From positions 1,240,001 to 1,304,000 of the forward strand of contig NZ_CP117411.1 in assembly GCF_028607085.1 (NCBI RefSeq): a stretch of 64,000 bases of DNA, in the 5' to 3' direction. The notes below the pieces were generated by a model. The model saw nothing but the letters and a program-made list of their open reading frames with translations, was not told the DNA's origin and did not search any database. The position numbers and the translations under genes are program-made. Origin of the DNA: Sphingomonas naphthae (GTDB lineage: Bacteria > Pseudomonadota > Alphaproteobacteria > Sphingomonadales > Sphingomonadaceae). This document shows, piece after piece, positions 16,285 to 24,786 of this stretch (the stretch's first letter is position 1; each line of letters begins with the position of its first letter).

Positions 16285-19200
16285 ATGAAATTCCCCCATT
16301 TCTTCATCGATCGCCCGATCTTCGCGGCGGTGCTGTCGATCCTGATCGTGATCGTCGGCGCGATCGCCTATCCGACCCTGCCGACCGCGCAATATCCCGA
16401 GATCGCGCCGCCGACGGTGGTGGTGACCGCCACCTATCCGGGCGCGAGCGCCGAAACCCTAGCCGAGACCGTGTCGGCGCCGATCGAGCAGGCGATCAAC
16501 GGCGTGCAGGACATGATCTACATGTCCTCCTCCTCGACCGGCAACGGCACCGTGCAGATCACCGTCAGCTTCGCGCAGGGGGTGAACGTCGATCAGGCGC
16601 AGGTGCTGGTGCAGAACCGCGTCTCCACGGCCGAGCCGCGCCTGCCGGAAGACGTGCGCCGCATCGGCGTGACGGTGAACAAGAGTTCGCCCGATCTGCT
16701 GCTGGTGTCCTTCTTCTACTCGCCGGACAAGTCGCTCGATCAGCAATATATCGCCAATTACGTCACCTTGCAGGTGCTGGACCGCATCTCGCGCGTGCAG
16801 GGCGTGGGCAGCACGCTCGCGGTCGGCGGGCGCGATTACAATATGCGGATCTGGATCGATCCCGGTCTGGCCGCCGCGCGCGACATGACCGTGGACGAGG
16901 TGGTCGCCGCGATCCGCGCGCAGAACGTGCAGGTTGCCGCCGGCTCGGTCGGCCAGCCGCCGTTCGGGAAGGGCAGCGCGGCCTTTGAGCTGGGCATCCA
17001 GACCAAGGGCCGCCTCACCAGCCCCGAGGAATTCGGCCAGGTCATCGTCAAGCGCGACGATCGCGGCCGGCTGACCCGCCTGCGCGACATCGCCCGCATC
17101 GAGCTGGGCGCGCAGGATTACGGCACTAATTCCTACATGGGTGAAAAGACGGCGGTGGCGCTGGGCGTCAACCAGTTGCCGGGCTCCAACGCGCTCACCA
17201 CGTCGGAGGCGGTGCGCAAGGAACTGGCGGAGATCGCCAAGGGCTTCCCGCCGGGCATGGCCTATAGCGTTCCCTACGATTCCACCGTCTACATCCAGGA
17301 ATCGATCAACGAGGTCGTCCATACGCTGGTCGAGGCGGTGATCCTCGTCGCGCTGGTGGTGCTGATCTTCCTCCAGAGCTGGCGCGCGGCGATCATCCCG
17401 ATCATCGCCATCCCCATCTCGCTGGTGGGTTCGCTCGCGGTGCTGGCGGCGTTCGGTTACTCGCTGAACAGCCTGTCGCTGTTTGGGCTCGTCCTCGCCA
17501 TCGGCATCGTCGTCGACGACGCGATCGTCGTGATCGAGAATGTCGAGCGGCTGATGAAGGAGGAGGGGCTCGGCCCCCGCGAGGCCGCGCACAAGACGAT
17601 GGACGAAGTGTCCGGCGCGCTCATCGGCATCGCGCTGGTGCTGGTCGGCGTGTTCGTGCCGACGATGTTCATCCCCGGCATTTCAGGCCAATTCTACAAG
17701 CAGTTCGCGCTGACCATCTCGTCGGCGACCTTGATCTCGGCCTTCGTCTCGCTGACGCTGTCGCCCGCGCTGGCGGCGATCATTCTGCGCCCGCAGCATG
17801 ACGCCACGGTGCGCCCCGGCTGGCGCGGCTGGCCGGCCAAGGCGGCCAACGGCTTCAATCACGGGTTCGAGCGGCTGTCGGATCGCTACGGCAAGCTCAC
17901 CGCGCGGCTCGTGCGCATGCTGGCGGTGATCGGCATCGTCTATGTGCTGCTGATCGGCATCGCGGGCTGGCGCTTCTACGCGACGCCGACGGGCTTCATC
18001 CCGACACAGGATCAGGGCTATCTGATCGGCGTGGTGCAATTGCCGCCGGGCTCGTCGCTCGACCGCACCGATGCGGTGCTGCGCGAGGCGATCGGCATCG
18101 CCATGAAGAATCCCGCGATGAAGACCGCGATCGGCTTCGCGGGCTTCGACGGCGCGACCTTCAGCAACGCGCCCAACGCCGGCGCCATCTTCTTCACGCT
18201 CAAGGACCATGGCGACCGCGACGCGACCGCCGAGCAGGTGATGGGCCAGCTCTACGGCGCGTTCGGCGGCATCACCGGCGGCGACATCCTCGTCATCCAG
18301 CCGCCGCCCGTGAACGGCATCGGCACCGGCGGCGGCTTCAAGATGATGATCGAGGATCGGTCCGGCGCGGGCTATGCCGCGCTCGCCGCCGCGACGATGC
18401 AGATGATGGCCGGCGCCAACGCCCAGCCGGGGGTGGCGGGTGCCTTCTCCACCTTCAACGTCGGCACGCCGCGCCTGACGGCCGATATCGATCGCGAGCG
18501 GGCGGAGCGGATGGGCGTGCCGGTGCAGAACGTCTTCTCGACGCTCTCGGCCTATCTCGGCTCGGCCTATATCAACGACTTCAACTTCCTCGGCCGCACC
18601 TTCCGCGTGACCGCGCAGGCCGATGCGCCCTATCGCAACCAGCCGTCGGACATCCCCCAGCTCAAGACGCGCTCGGCCACCGGCCAGATGGTGCCGCTGG
18701 CGGCCGTGCTGGACGTGAAGAACGATGCCGGCCCGTATCGCGTGGTGCGCTACAATCTGTATCCGGCGGCCGAGTTGCAGGGCGATACCAAGCCCGGCTT
18801 CTCGACCGGCCAGTCGCTGAAACAGATGGAGGAACTGGCCGCCAAGACGCTGCCCAAGGGCTTCTCGTTCGACTGGACGGAGCTGGCCTATCAGCAGAAG
18901 CAGGCGGGCAATACCGGCATCATCGCCTTCGGCCTGGCGGTGGTGTTCGTCTTCCTGCTGCTCGCGGCGCTCTACGAAAGCCTCGTGCTGCCGCTGGCGG
19001 TGATCCTGATCGTGCCCATGTGCCTGCTGGCCGCCATCGTCGGCGTCGGCCTGTTCGGGATGGACAATAATATCCTGACGCAGATCGGGCTGGTCGTGCT
19101 GATTGGCCTGGCCGCGAAGAACGCCATCCTGATCGTGGAATTCGCCAAGCAGGGCGAGGACGAGGGCCTGTCGATCCGCGACGCGGCGCAGCGTGCCGCG

Positions 19201-19470
19201 CATCAGCGCATGCGGCCGATCATCATGACCTCGATCGCCTTCATCCTCGGCGTGCTGCCGCTGGTGATCGGATCGGGGCCGGGATCGGAGATGCGCAAGG
19301 CGCTGGGCGTGGCGGTGTTCTGCGGGATGATCGGCGTGACCCTGTTCGGCCTGATCTTCACGCCGGCCTTCTACGTCATCAGCCGCACGCTGGGCGTGAA
19401 GCTGAAGGCGATGTCCGATCGGATGCGCCATAAGCGCCATCCCGCCGGCGAGCAGGAGGCCGGGGCATGA
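16285..19470 (+). CDS. RND multidrug efflux permease (MexF-like, HAE1 family)
   Basis: A 1061-aa inner-membrane proton-driven exporter, the normal length for the HAE1 family. The N-terminus 'FFIDRPIFAAVLSILI' starts TM1. Two large periplasmic loops follow the RND plan, with the TM4 proton-relay aspartates in 'GIVVDDAIVVIENVER' (about residue 410) and the second-half TM8-12 block including 'LIGLAAKNAILIVEFAKQ' with the relay Lys-Asn region. The segment 'HTLVEAVILVALVVLIFLQS' and neighbouring residues resemble MexF more than MexB or AcrB. It exports hydrophobic drugs, solvents or toxic metabolites. The gene begins 13 bases after the adaptor stop and overlaps the channel gene by 4 bases (ATGA), so the three are co-translated. 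Confidence 0.96.
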   Translation: MKFPHFFIDRPIFAAVLSILIVIVGAIAYPTLPTAQYPEIAPPTVVVTATYPGASAETLAETVSAPIEQAINGVQDMIYMSSSSTGNGTVQITVSFAQGVNVDQAQVLVQNRVSTAEPRLPEDVRRIGVTVNKSSPDLLLVSFFYSPDKSLDQQYIANYVTLQVLDRISRVQGVGSTLAVGGRDYNMRIWIDPGLAAARDMTVDEVVAAIRAQNVQVAAGSVGQPPFGKGSAAFELGIQTKGRLTSPEEFGQVIVKRDDRGRLTRLRDIARIELGAQDYGTNSYMGEKTAVALGVNQLPGSNALTTSEAVRKELAEIAKGFPPGMAYSVPYDSTVYIQESINEVVHTLVEAVILVALVVLIFLQSWRAAIIPIIAIPISLVGSLAVLAAFGYSLNSLSLFGLVLAIGIVVDDAIVVIENVERLMKEEGLGPREAAHKTMDEVSGALIGIALVLVGVFVPTMFIPGISGQFYKQFALTISSATLISAFVSLTLSPALAAIILRPQHDATVRPGWRGWPAKAANGFNHGFERLSDRYGKLTARLVRMLAVIGIVYVLLIGIAGWRFYATPTGFIPTQDQGYLIGVVQLPPGSSLDRTDAVLREAIGIAMKNPAMKTAIGFAGFDGATFSNAPNAGAIFFTLKDHGDRDATAEQVMGQLYGAFGGITGGDILVIQPPPVNGIGTGGGFKMMIEDRSGAGYAALAAATMQMMAGANAQPGVAGAFSTFNVGTPRLTADIDRERAERMGVPVQNVFSTLSAYLGSAYINDFNFLGRTFRVTAQADAPYRNQPSDIPQLKTRSATGQMVPLAAVLDVKNDAGPYRVVRYNLYPAAELQGDTKPGFSTGQSLKQMEELAAKTLPKGFSFDWTELAYQQKQAGNTGIIAFGLAVVFVFLLLAALYESLVLPLAVILIVPMCLLAAIVGVGLFGMDNNILTQIGLVVLIGLAAKNAILIVEFAKQGEDEGLSIRDAAQRAAHQRMRPIIMTSIAFILGVLPLVIGSGPGSEMRKALGVAVFCGMIGVTLFGLIFTPAFYVISRTLGVKLKAMSDRMRHKRHPAGEQEAGA

Positions 19471-20954
19471 AGCGGCCGCTGATCCCCGTCGTCGCCGCCC
19501 TCGCGCTGTCGTTGTCGCTGTCGGCCTGCGCGGTAGGGCCGAATTACGTGAAGCCCGCCTCGACGCCCGCGCGCGACGGCACCTTCGTCGATCCCGCCGC
19601 CGCGCGGGCCGATGCGGTCACGCCCGCGCCGGTGCCGGCGGGCACATGGTGGCGGCTGTTCGACGATCCGGTGCTCGATCGCCTGATCGCCGACGCGCTG
19701 GCCCACAATGCCGACGTGCGCGAGGCGGCCGCCAACGTCCGCAAGGCGCGTGCCCTGCTGTCGGAAGCGAAGACCGATCGCCTGCCGACGACCAACCTGA
19801 GCGGCGGCTATACCCGCAACCGCATCGGCCTCGGCGCGGCGGTGGCGCAGGGGGCGATCGGCGGCACGACGCCCGCGCCCGGCGGCCCGAGCCATATCGA
19901 CTATGATTTCTACCAGACCGGGATCGACGCCTCCTACGAGGTCGACCTGTTCGGCCGTGTGTCGCGCTCGGTCGAGGCGGCGCGTGGCGAATGGGTCGCG
20001 ACCGAGGCCGATCTCGACGCGGCGCGCATCGCCGTCGCCGCCGAGACGGCGCGCACCTACGCCACCGCCTGCGCCTCGGCCGAACAGGCCCACGTCGCGC
20101 GCGAGACGGCCGAATTGCAGGGCCGCACGCTCGACCTCACCCGCCGCCTCTACGATGGCGGGCGCGGCACCCAGCGCGATATCGATCAGGCCAATGTGCT
20201 GGCGCAGCAGGCGCTGGCGCAGGTGCCCACGTTCGAGGCGGATCGCCGCGCGGCGCTCTATGCGCTGGCCGCGCTCACCGGCCGGCCGCCGCGCGAGTTC
20301 GACCAACAGGCGGCGCAATGCACCGTCACCCCGCGGGTCACCACGGCCATCCCGATCGGCGACGGTGCCGCGCTGCTCGCCCGCCGGCCCGACGTGCGCG
20401 CGGCCGAGCGACGGCTGGCGGCGCAGACCGCCCGGATCGGCGTGGCGACGGCGGCGCTGTTCCCGAAGATCACGCTGGGCGGCAACGCCACGCTCGGCGC
20501 GCAGCGGCCCGGCGATCTCGGCAAGGCGAGCAGCTTCGGCTTCTCGCTCGGCCCGCTGATCTCGTGGAGCTTCCCCAACATCTCGGTCGCGAGGTCGCGG
20601 ATCAGGCAGGAACGGGCCGAGACCGAGGCGGCGCTCGCCCGCTTCGACGGCACCGTGCTGACCGCGCTGACCGAGGCTGAATCGGCGCTGGCCCGCTATT
20701 CGGGCGCGCTCGACAGCGACGCGGCGCTCACCAGCGCGGCGGCCTCGGCGGAAAACGCCGCCCGCCTGTCCCGCGTCCGCTTCGATGCCGGCCGCGACAG
20801 CTTCCTCCAGTTGCTCGACGCCGAACGCGCCCGCGCCTCGTCGCGCGCCGCACTGGCGGAAGCGCGCGCGGCGCTCACCGAAGCACAGGTCGGCCTGTTC
20901 GCGGCGTTGGGCGGCGGCTGGGAAGAGGCGGCACAAGCAGAGAAAGCCAAATAG
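19467..20954 (+). CDS. RND efflux outer-membrane channel lipoprotein (NodT/OprM family)
   Basis: A 495-aa TolC-like channel of the NodT family. A lipoprotein signal with lipobox 'LSAC' (Cys about 21) is followed by the family start 'AVGPNYVKPA'. Two repeats of long helices and beta strands follow, containing 'TWWRLFDDPVLDRLIADAL' and 'RRPDVRAAERRLAAQTARIG'. The C-terminal repeat has 'ENAARLSRVRFDAGRDSFL', matching the 'YxxG' equatorial helix region. Its ATG overlaps the permease stop (ATGA). Together with the adaptor and permease it completes a tripartite efflux system. No terminator with a T-run is visible just after the stop. Confidence 0.95.
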   Translation: MKRPLIPVVAALALSLSLSACAVGPNYVKPASTPARDGTFVDPAAARADAVTPAPVPAGTWWRLFDDPVLDRLIADALAHNADVREAAANVRKARALLSEAKTDRLPTTNLSGGYTRNRIGLGAAVAQGAIGGTTPAPGGPSHIDYDFYQTGIDASYEVDLFGRVSRSVEAARGEWVATEADLDAARIAVAAETARTYATACASAEQAHVARETAELQGRTLDLTRRLYDGGRGTQRDIDQANVLAQQALAQVPTFEADRRAALYALAALTGRPPREFDQQAAQCTVTPRVTTAIPIGDGAALLARRPDVRAAERRLAAQTARIGVATAALFPKITLGGNATLGAQRPGDLGKASSFGFSLGPLISWSFPNISVARSRIRQERAETEAALARFDGTVLTALTEAESALARYSGALDSDAALTSAAASAENAARLSRVRFDAGRDSFLQLLDAERARASSRAALAEARAALTEAQVGLFAALGGGWEEAAQAEKAK

Positions 20955-21060
20955 GTAATGGCTTTGCGGGCCGGGCATTCGGGCTGTTAAACGACGCAAA
21001 TGCTTCCCACGCGGTGCCCGGTCGCGATCGAGCCGGGCGCCCGCGCGGGATGCCTGACGC

Positions 21061-21204
21061 TCAGAAGCTGCCCTGCAACGGGGATGGCTGCGGATCGATA
21101 ACGGGGTCGCTTGGCGCGGGCGGGATGGGGTCGACCGGAGTCGGCACCGGATCGTCGACGGGGGTCTGCTCGGGCACTTCGGGAACTGGTGGCTGGCTGG
21201 CCAT
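21061..21204 (-). CDS. Tiny proline-rich protein of unknown function
   Basis: A 47-aa open frame preceded by a very strong Shine-Dalgarno (AAGGAG, seven bases before the ATG), which is the main reason to believe it. The product is almost entirely Pro, Val, Asp, Gln and Ser ('PVPEVPEQTPVDDPVP' and 'PIDPQPSPLQGSF'-like stretches), with no hydrophobic segment, so it should be a soluble, disordered, acidic peptide. Similar small proline-rich proteins are common hypotheticals in sphingomonads. An in-frame extension to 21258 has no ribosome binding site. Function is unknown. Confidence 0.6.
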   Translation of the reverse strand: MASQPPVPEVPEQTPVDDPVPTPVDPIPPAPSDPVIDPQPSPLQGSF

Positions 21205-21411
21205 GAATCGTCTCCTTCGCAATAAGCTGCCAACGAGACGCATCGCCTTTGGATGCAACCGCCGGTCCAGAAAGCCTTGCCGTTCCGCGCTTTCTGTCCG
21301 TTCGCTTCCGAAACGGATCGTTATGGCCCTTGGGCAGGCGGGAACAGCGCTTGCCTTCGATGCGTCTGAAAATGCAGACTATTAACCATCAGCTTTTGGA
21401 TCGAGGCGATC

Positions 21412-21675
21412 ATGGCACGCACGCAGCGGGCGGATATGGCAACGGAGGCAGAGTCGCTCCGGGGTACGATTCTTCGGGCAGGCCGCAATCTGCCGGAGGA
21501 GGAATTGTTGCGTCTCGCGGATGACCTCTATGCTCTGGTCAGGGCACGCCGCCGCGACCATGAAGGCGGCGGGCCTGTCGGCATGCCCATGGCGTCACGC
21601 TGGGCGACGTCGCTCGTTCCCGAGGGCGGTAGTTTCTGGGCCGTACAGCCGTTCGACCATAGAAACCGCGAATAA
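21412..21675 (+). CDS. Small hypothetical protein
   Basis: An 87-aa frame with a plausible Shine-Dalgarno (GAGGCG, five bases upstream). The first 50 residues form a charged amphipathic helix pattern ('ESLRGTILRAGRNLPEEELLRLADDLYALVRARRR'; only the general pattern matters), followed by a short Gly/Pro/Trp-containing tail. I do not recognise a family. It is divergent from the tiny proline-rich gene and converges on the AsmA-family gene. It may be a small regulator or a spurious frame. Confidence 0.45.
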   Translation: MARTQRADMATEAESLRGTILRAGRNLPEEELLRLADDLYALVRARRRDHEGGGPVGMPMASRWATSLVPEGGSFWAVQPFDHRNRE

Positions 21676-21724
21676 GCTGATCTCGTTCTCCTCCCTCGGC
21701 TCCTTCGTGGCGAGGCTCTCGACC

Positions 21725-23590
21725 TTACTTTAATGCATCGGCGCTGAGTGCCTTGCAATCGATCGGCGTGACGACGGGGCGGTGGTTGCCGGTGCTGAGA
21801 CCTTTCAGGATCGCGGCCGCCTTGGCAAAAGCGCCTTTGCCCCGCACCGATTCCGGAACCAGTTGAACGTCCGGCTTGCTCAGCGAGCCTTTCAGCCGGA
21901 TCGGCGCCTCGAGCTGGATCGCGCCAGGATCCTTGGCGCGACCCGTGAAGGCAAGGTCCACCGTTTCCGATGGCAGGCGGATCACCCCCTCGCCATTCGC
22001 CCGGCTGATCTCCGTATCGACCAGCATCCGGCGCGCATCGACCCGGCCCGGCGTCAGGCGCAGTTGGGCGACGACGCAGCGGACGGACGTGCGGCTGCCG
22101 TCGCTGCCGCCGATCGCGCGGCCGGCCGCCTTCAGCACGTCACCGCTGGCGGCGATCGCCAGCGTGCGATCGACGCTGGCGCCTTGCCCCGCGAGACCGA
22201 TGGATCCGCCGGCATTCGCCAGCGCGGCGCGGATCGTCCGCCCTGTACCGGTCACGCGGAGCCGGCCCGCGATCGGCCCGGCGATCCGGTTGCTGCCGAC
22301 CAGATCCTCCAGCCGGGCGCCCGTCATGGTGAGATTCACCGACAGCTTCGGATCGCCCGTGCGGTGATCCACCGCCATGCGTCCGTTCATTCGCCCGTGC
22401 GGCAGGCTGATCGTCAGTGGCGTGAGCGTCAGCAGGCGATGATCCATCGTCATCACCGTCCGGACACCGCGGAAATACATGGGGCCTTCGCCGATGAGCC
22501 GCGCGACATGGATGCGCAGCGTCCCGTCGGTACGGGCGAGTTTCTCGAAATGGATTTCAGTGTCGGGGATGACGCGCGGGCCGATGGCGCGCTGTCGGGC
22601 GGCGGCACGGGCGCGGCCCGCGCTGGAGGCAAGGTCGGCGAAGTCGAGCGCGGCGAAGCGGACGCTCCCGTCTAGGATGGTGCGCTCTTCACGCTTGCGC
22701 ACCGTGAGGTCGCCCGCCAGCGGTGAGCGACCGATCCGCCCCGTCAGCCCCGAGATCGTCCAGTCGGGGCGATCGTGTCGCACCGTGGCAGTCAGGCTGA
22801 CGGGTTGCGTGCCGGGCAATCCGGCCTCGATCACATCGTCGAGATAGCGGGCGTCGCCGGCCCAGGCCGCGATCGTCGCCTTCATCTGGCCGATCGCCAG
22901 CGGTCGATCGGTGCGCCCTTGCCCCTGAAAGCGTAGCAGGGGCGAGGCCAGCGCGATGCGGAACCCCCAGGGCCGATCGCGCACCACGGGCCCGCTATCG
23001 AGGCGGAGCGTCATGGGGCGCCCACGATGCGTGCCCCGGCCGTGGAGGCGGAGCCCGCGCGCGTCGGCCGACCAGCCGGCATCGATCGTCATGTGCCGCT
23101 TGGCGTCGCTGAGGATCAGCCGGCTGTTCCGCACGGTGAGTTGCTCCAGCGCCTGCCCGCCGCTGCCGCCGCCGGCCTTGCCATCGCTCTCGAAGCTCCA
23201 CCGCCCGGCGGCATCCCGTGCCAGCCGTACCGTCACGCCGTCGAGCGTCGCGGATTCGATGCGGAGCCGGCCGACCAGCACCGGAAGTACGGCAAAACGC
23301 ACCGCCAGTCGCCGCGCGCGGATGATCTCCGCCTGCCTTGGCTGCGCGACCACCAGATCGCGTATCTCGATCGTCGGGTGGAAGGATAGCCCGGTCTGCC
23401 GTGTCATCGACCCGATCGAGACCGGCGCGCCGAAGCGGTCGGCGAGGCGCGTGGCGATCTGCCCTTTCAAGAGCTGCCACGGCACGGCCGCGAGGGCGAT
23501 GAGCAGGAGCAGACCGGCCACGACCGCGATGCCGATCAGGCGAAGCGCGCGGGCCGGGCGGGGAGGGGGCGTTGCAGTCTCGCTCGTCAT
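21725..23590 (-). CDS. AsmA-family protein
   Basis: A 621-aa inner-membrane-anchored periplasmic protein of the AsmA family, members of which help lipid transport and outer-membrane assembly. An N-terminal transmembrane segment ('LIGIAVVAGLLLLIALAAVP', about residues 18-37) is followed by the AsmA signature region with a 'VSIGSMTRQTGLSFHPTIEIRDLVV' beta pattern (quoted in part for position, about 62-85). The long C-terminal half is beta-rich with repeated 'GRLRVTGTGRTIRAALANAG'-type strands and an AsmA_2-like end. It is of moderate length for the family. It appears monocistronic and converges on the small gene at 21412. The assignment rests on domain pattern. Confidence 0.85.
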   Translation of the reverse strand: MTSETATPPPRPARALRLIGIAVVAGLLLLIALAAVPWQLLKGQIATRLADRFGAPVSIGSMTRQTGLSFHPTIEIRDLVVAQPRQAEIIRARRLAVRFAVLPVLVGRLRIESATLDGVTVRLARDAAGRWSFESDGKAGGGSGGQALEQLTVRNSRLILSDAKRHMTIDAGWSADARGLRLHGRGTHRGRPMTLRLDSGPVVRDRPWGFRIALASPLLRFQGQGRTDRPLAIGQMKATIAAWAGDARYLDDVIEAGLPGTQPVSLTATVRHDRPDWTISGLTGRIGRSPLAGDLTVRKREERTILDGSVRFAALDFADLASSAGRARAAARQRAIGPRVIPDTEIHFEKLARTDGTLRIHVARLIGEGPMYFRGVRTVMTMDHRLLTLTPLTISLPHGRMNGRMAVDHRTGDPKLSVNLTMTGARLEDLVGSNRIAGPIAGRLRVTGTGRTIRAALANAGGSIGLAGQGASVDRTLAIAASGDVLKAAGRAIGGSDGSRTSVRCVVAQLRLTPGRVDARRMLVDTEISRANGEGVIRLPSETVDLAFTGRAKDPGAIQLEAPIRLKGSLSKPDVQLVPESVRGKGAFAKAAAILKGLSTGNHRPVVTPIDCKALSADALK

Positions 23591-23759
23591 CGTGCGCGGC
23601 CCAACGGCTCGCGACGATTTTGGTGCCGCTCCACTGTATTGGCCCGTTCACAAATGATCGGTACGCATGGCGCCTGTGGCTTGTCCGTTATGGCGGCGTC
23701 ATGGTGATGAGAGCCGCAATGACGGTCATTGCCCCTGATCGTGGTGCGGCTCTCACAGA

Positions 23760-24017
23760 ATGTGGGGCACGGGTGTGAACGCAGAGAGCTGGTTTCTGGT
23801 ACTGATCAATATCGTCGAGGTTCTCCTGCTGGTGCGCGTCGCGATGATGATCCGATCGCTCAACAGCCTGCACGATCACACGATGAAGATGGTGGGCCGC
23901 GCGGTTGCCGACCTCACAGCGGCGGCGCAGCGGCTGGAGGCGGCAGGCGGCAAAACCCCGTCCGATGCCATCGCGGGCGATCCATTGACGAACAGAGGCG
24001 TCGCCAGCACGGCTTGA
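23760..24017 (+). CDS. Small single-pass membrane protein, unknown
   Basis: An 85-aa frame (start at 23760 or a GTG at 23775). It has one clear transmembrane helix near the N-terminus ('FLVLINIVEVLLLVRVAMMI') followed by a hydrophilic helix with 'VGRAVADLTAAAQRLEA'. The ribosome binding site is weak at the ATG and better (GGGGCACG) at the GTG. No family was recognised. It is the first of three small co-directional genes ahead of a convergent hydrolase gene. Confidence 0.5.
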   Translation: MWGTGVNAESWFLVLINIVEVLLLVRVAMMIRSLNSLHDHTMKMVGRAVADLTAAAQRLEAAGGKTPSDAIAGDPLTNRGVASTA

Positions 24018-24089
24018 TCGTTGTTCGCTTAATGTTCTAATGCTTGTCCATCGAGTCGGGCGGCGCCCGCAGATCGACAGGAGCATGAC

Positions 24090-24281
24090 ATGCAGCACGA
24101 CGTGCGGCTGAGGGCCGCCGCGCGGGCCGTCTTCGACGCCTGCTACCCCAGTGACGACTGGTCGCCGATCGGCTTCGAGGAAGCCGAGCAGCGCGGCACC
24201 GTCCATTATCGGCAGGCGGTGGAGGCGGTGCTGCTATGCCGCGCGGAATTGGCCGCCGTCGACCAGCCGAGGCTGCTGTGA
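24090..24281 (+). CDS. Small hypothetical protein preceding a YozE-like gene
   Basis: A 63-aa frame with a strong Shine-Dalgarno (ACAGGAG, six bases before the ATG). The product is a single predicted helical domain: 'RAAARAVFDACYP' and 'HYRQAVEAVLLCRAELA' with an acidic centre. No family is recognised. Its stop codon overlaps the GTG start of the next gene (GTGA), so the two are almost certainly translationally coupled and work in the same process. Confidence 0.6.
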   Translation: MQHDVRLRAAARAVFDACYPSDDWSPIGFEEAEQRGTVHYRQAVEAVLLCRAELAAVDQPRLL

Positions 24282-24643
24282 GCGTCCGATCCGCCAAGGT
24301 CGATCCGGCGCAACTGGGCCTGGATCTCACCGCGTTCTTGCCGATCGCGCCGCCGCCGCCCTTGCCGGTCAGGATCGTGCCGCCGCAGCCTGTGATCGTC
24401 GATGAGCCGGCAGCGGTTGAGCCGCCGGCCGCCGACAGTCCGCCGTTTGGGACGTGGCTGGTTGGCCAGGTCCAGAGCCGGAGCGACTGGATCGGCGGTC
24501 TGGCCAAGTCGGCCAGGGCCGATCCCTCGTTTCCACGGCGCGGCAACCCGGATGCTGTCCGCCATTATCTGTCGCAGCGCGGCGCGGACGGCGACATGTT
24601 CGAGGCGATCGATGATGCCGAACGGGCATGGCAGCGGTCATAG
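24278..24643 (+). CDS. YozE/SAM-like domain protein with proline-rich N-terminus
   Basis: A 121-aa cytoplasmic protein. The GTG start at 24278 overlaps the upstream stop (GTGA); a further-upstream ATG in frame is less likely. Residues 1-55 are Pro/Val-rich and probably disordered ('IAPPPPLPVRIVPPQPVIV'). Residues about 57-121 match the YozE sterile-alpha-motif-like fold: 'FGTWLVGQVQSRSDWIGGLA', then 'RADPSFPRRGN', then 'VRHYLSQRGA' and an acidic helix 'DMFEAIDDAERAW'. YozE-like domains are small helical bundles of unknown biochemical role. The gene ends before a hairpin shared with the convergent hydrolase gene. Confidence 0.75.
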   Translation: MSVRSAKVDPAQLGLDLTAFLPIAPPPPLPVRIVPPQPVIVDEPAAVEPPAADSPPFGTWLVGQVQSRSDWIGGLAKSARADPSFPRRGNPDAVRHYLSQRGADGDMFEAIDDAERAWQRS

Positions 24644-24747
24644 TCCATCCGGCCGACATCCGATCGATCGGACTTGGCGAACAGGCTATCCGCCGCCTGA
24701 GCAGGGCGGGGCGCTGAACGGCCATTGACTGTCGGAGGCGGAAAGAT

Positions 24748-24781
24748 CGGCACGGGTCGATCCGCGATCAACCCGTGCCGA
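24748..24781. terminator. Hairpin terminator between YozE-like gene and hydrolase gene
   Basis: A perfect 11-bp stem (24748-24758 with 24771-24781, 'TCGGCACGGGT' arm) contains a further GATC/GATC pairing in its loop. Leftward, it starts six bases after the hydrolase stop codon and is followed by TCTTTCC, so it best serves the minus-strand gene. Confidence 0.7.
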
Positions 24782-24786
24782 CATGT

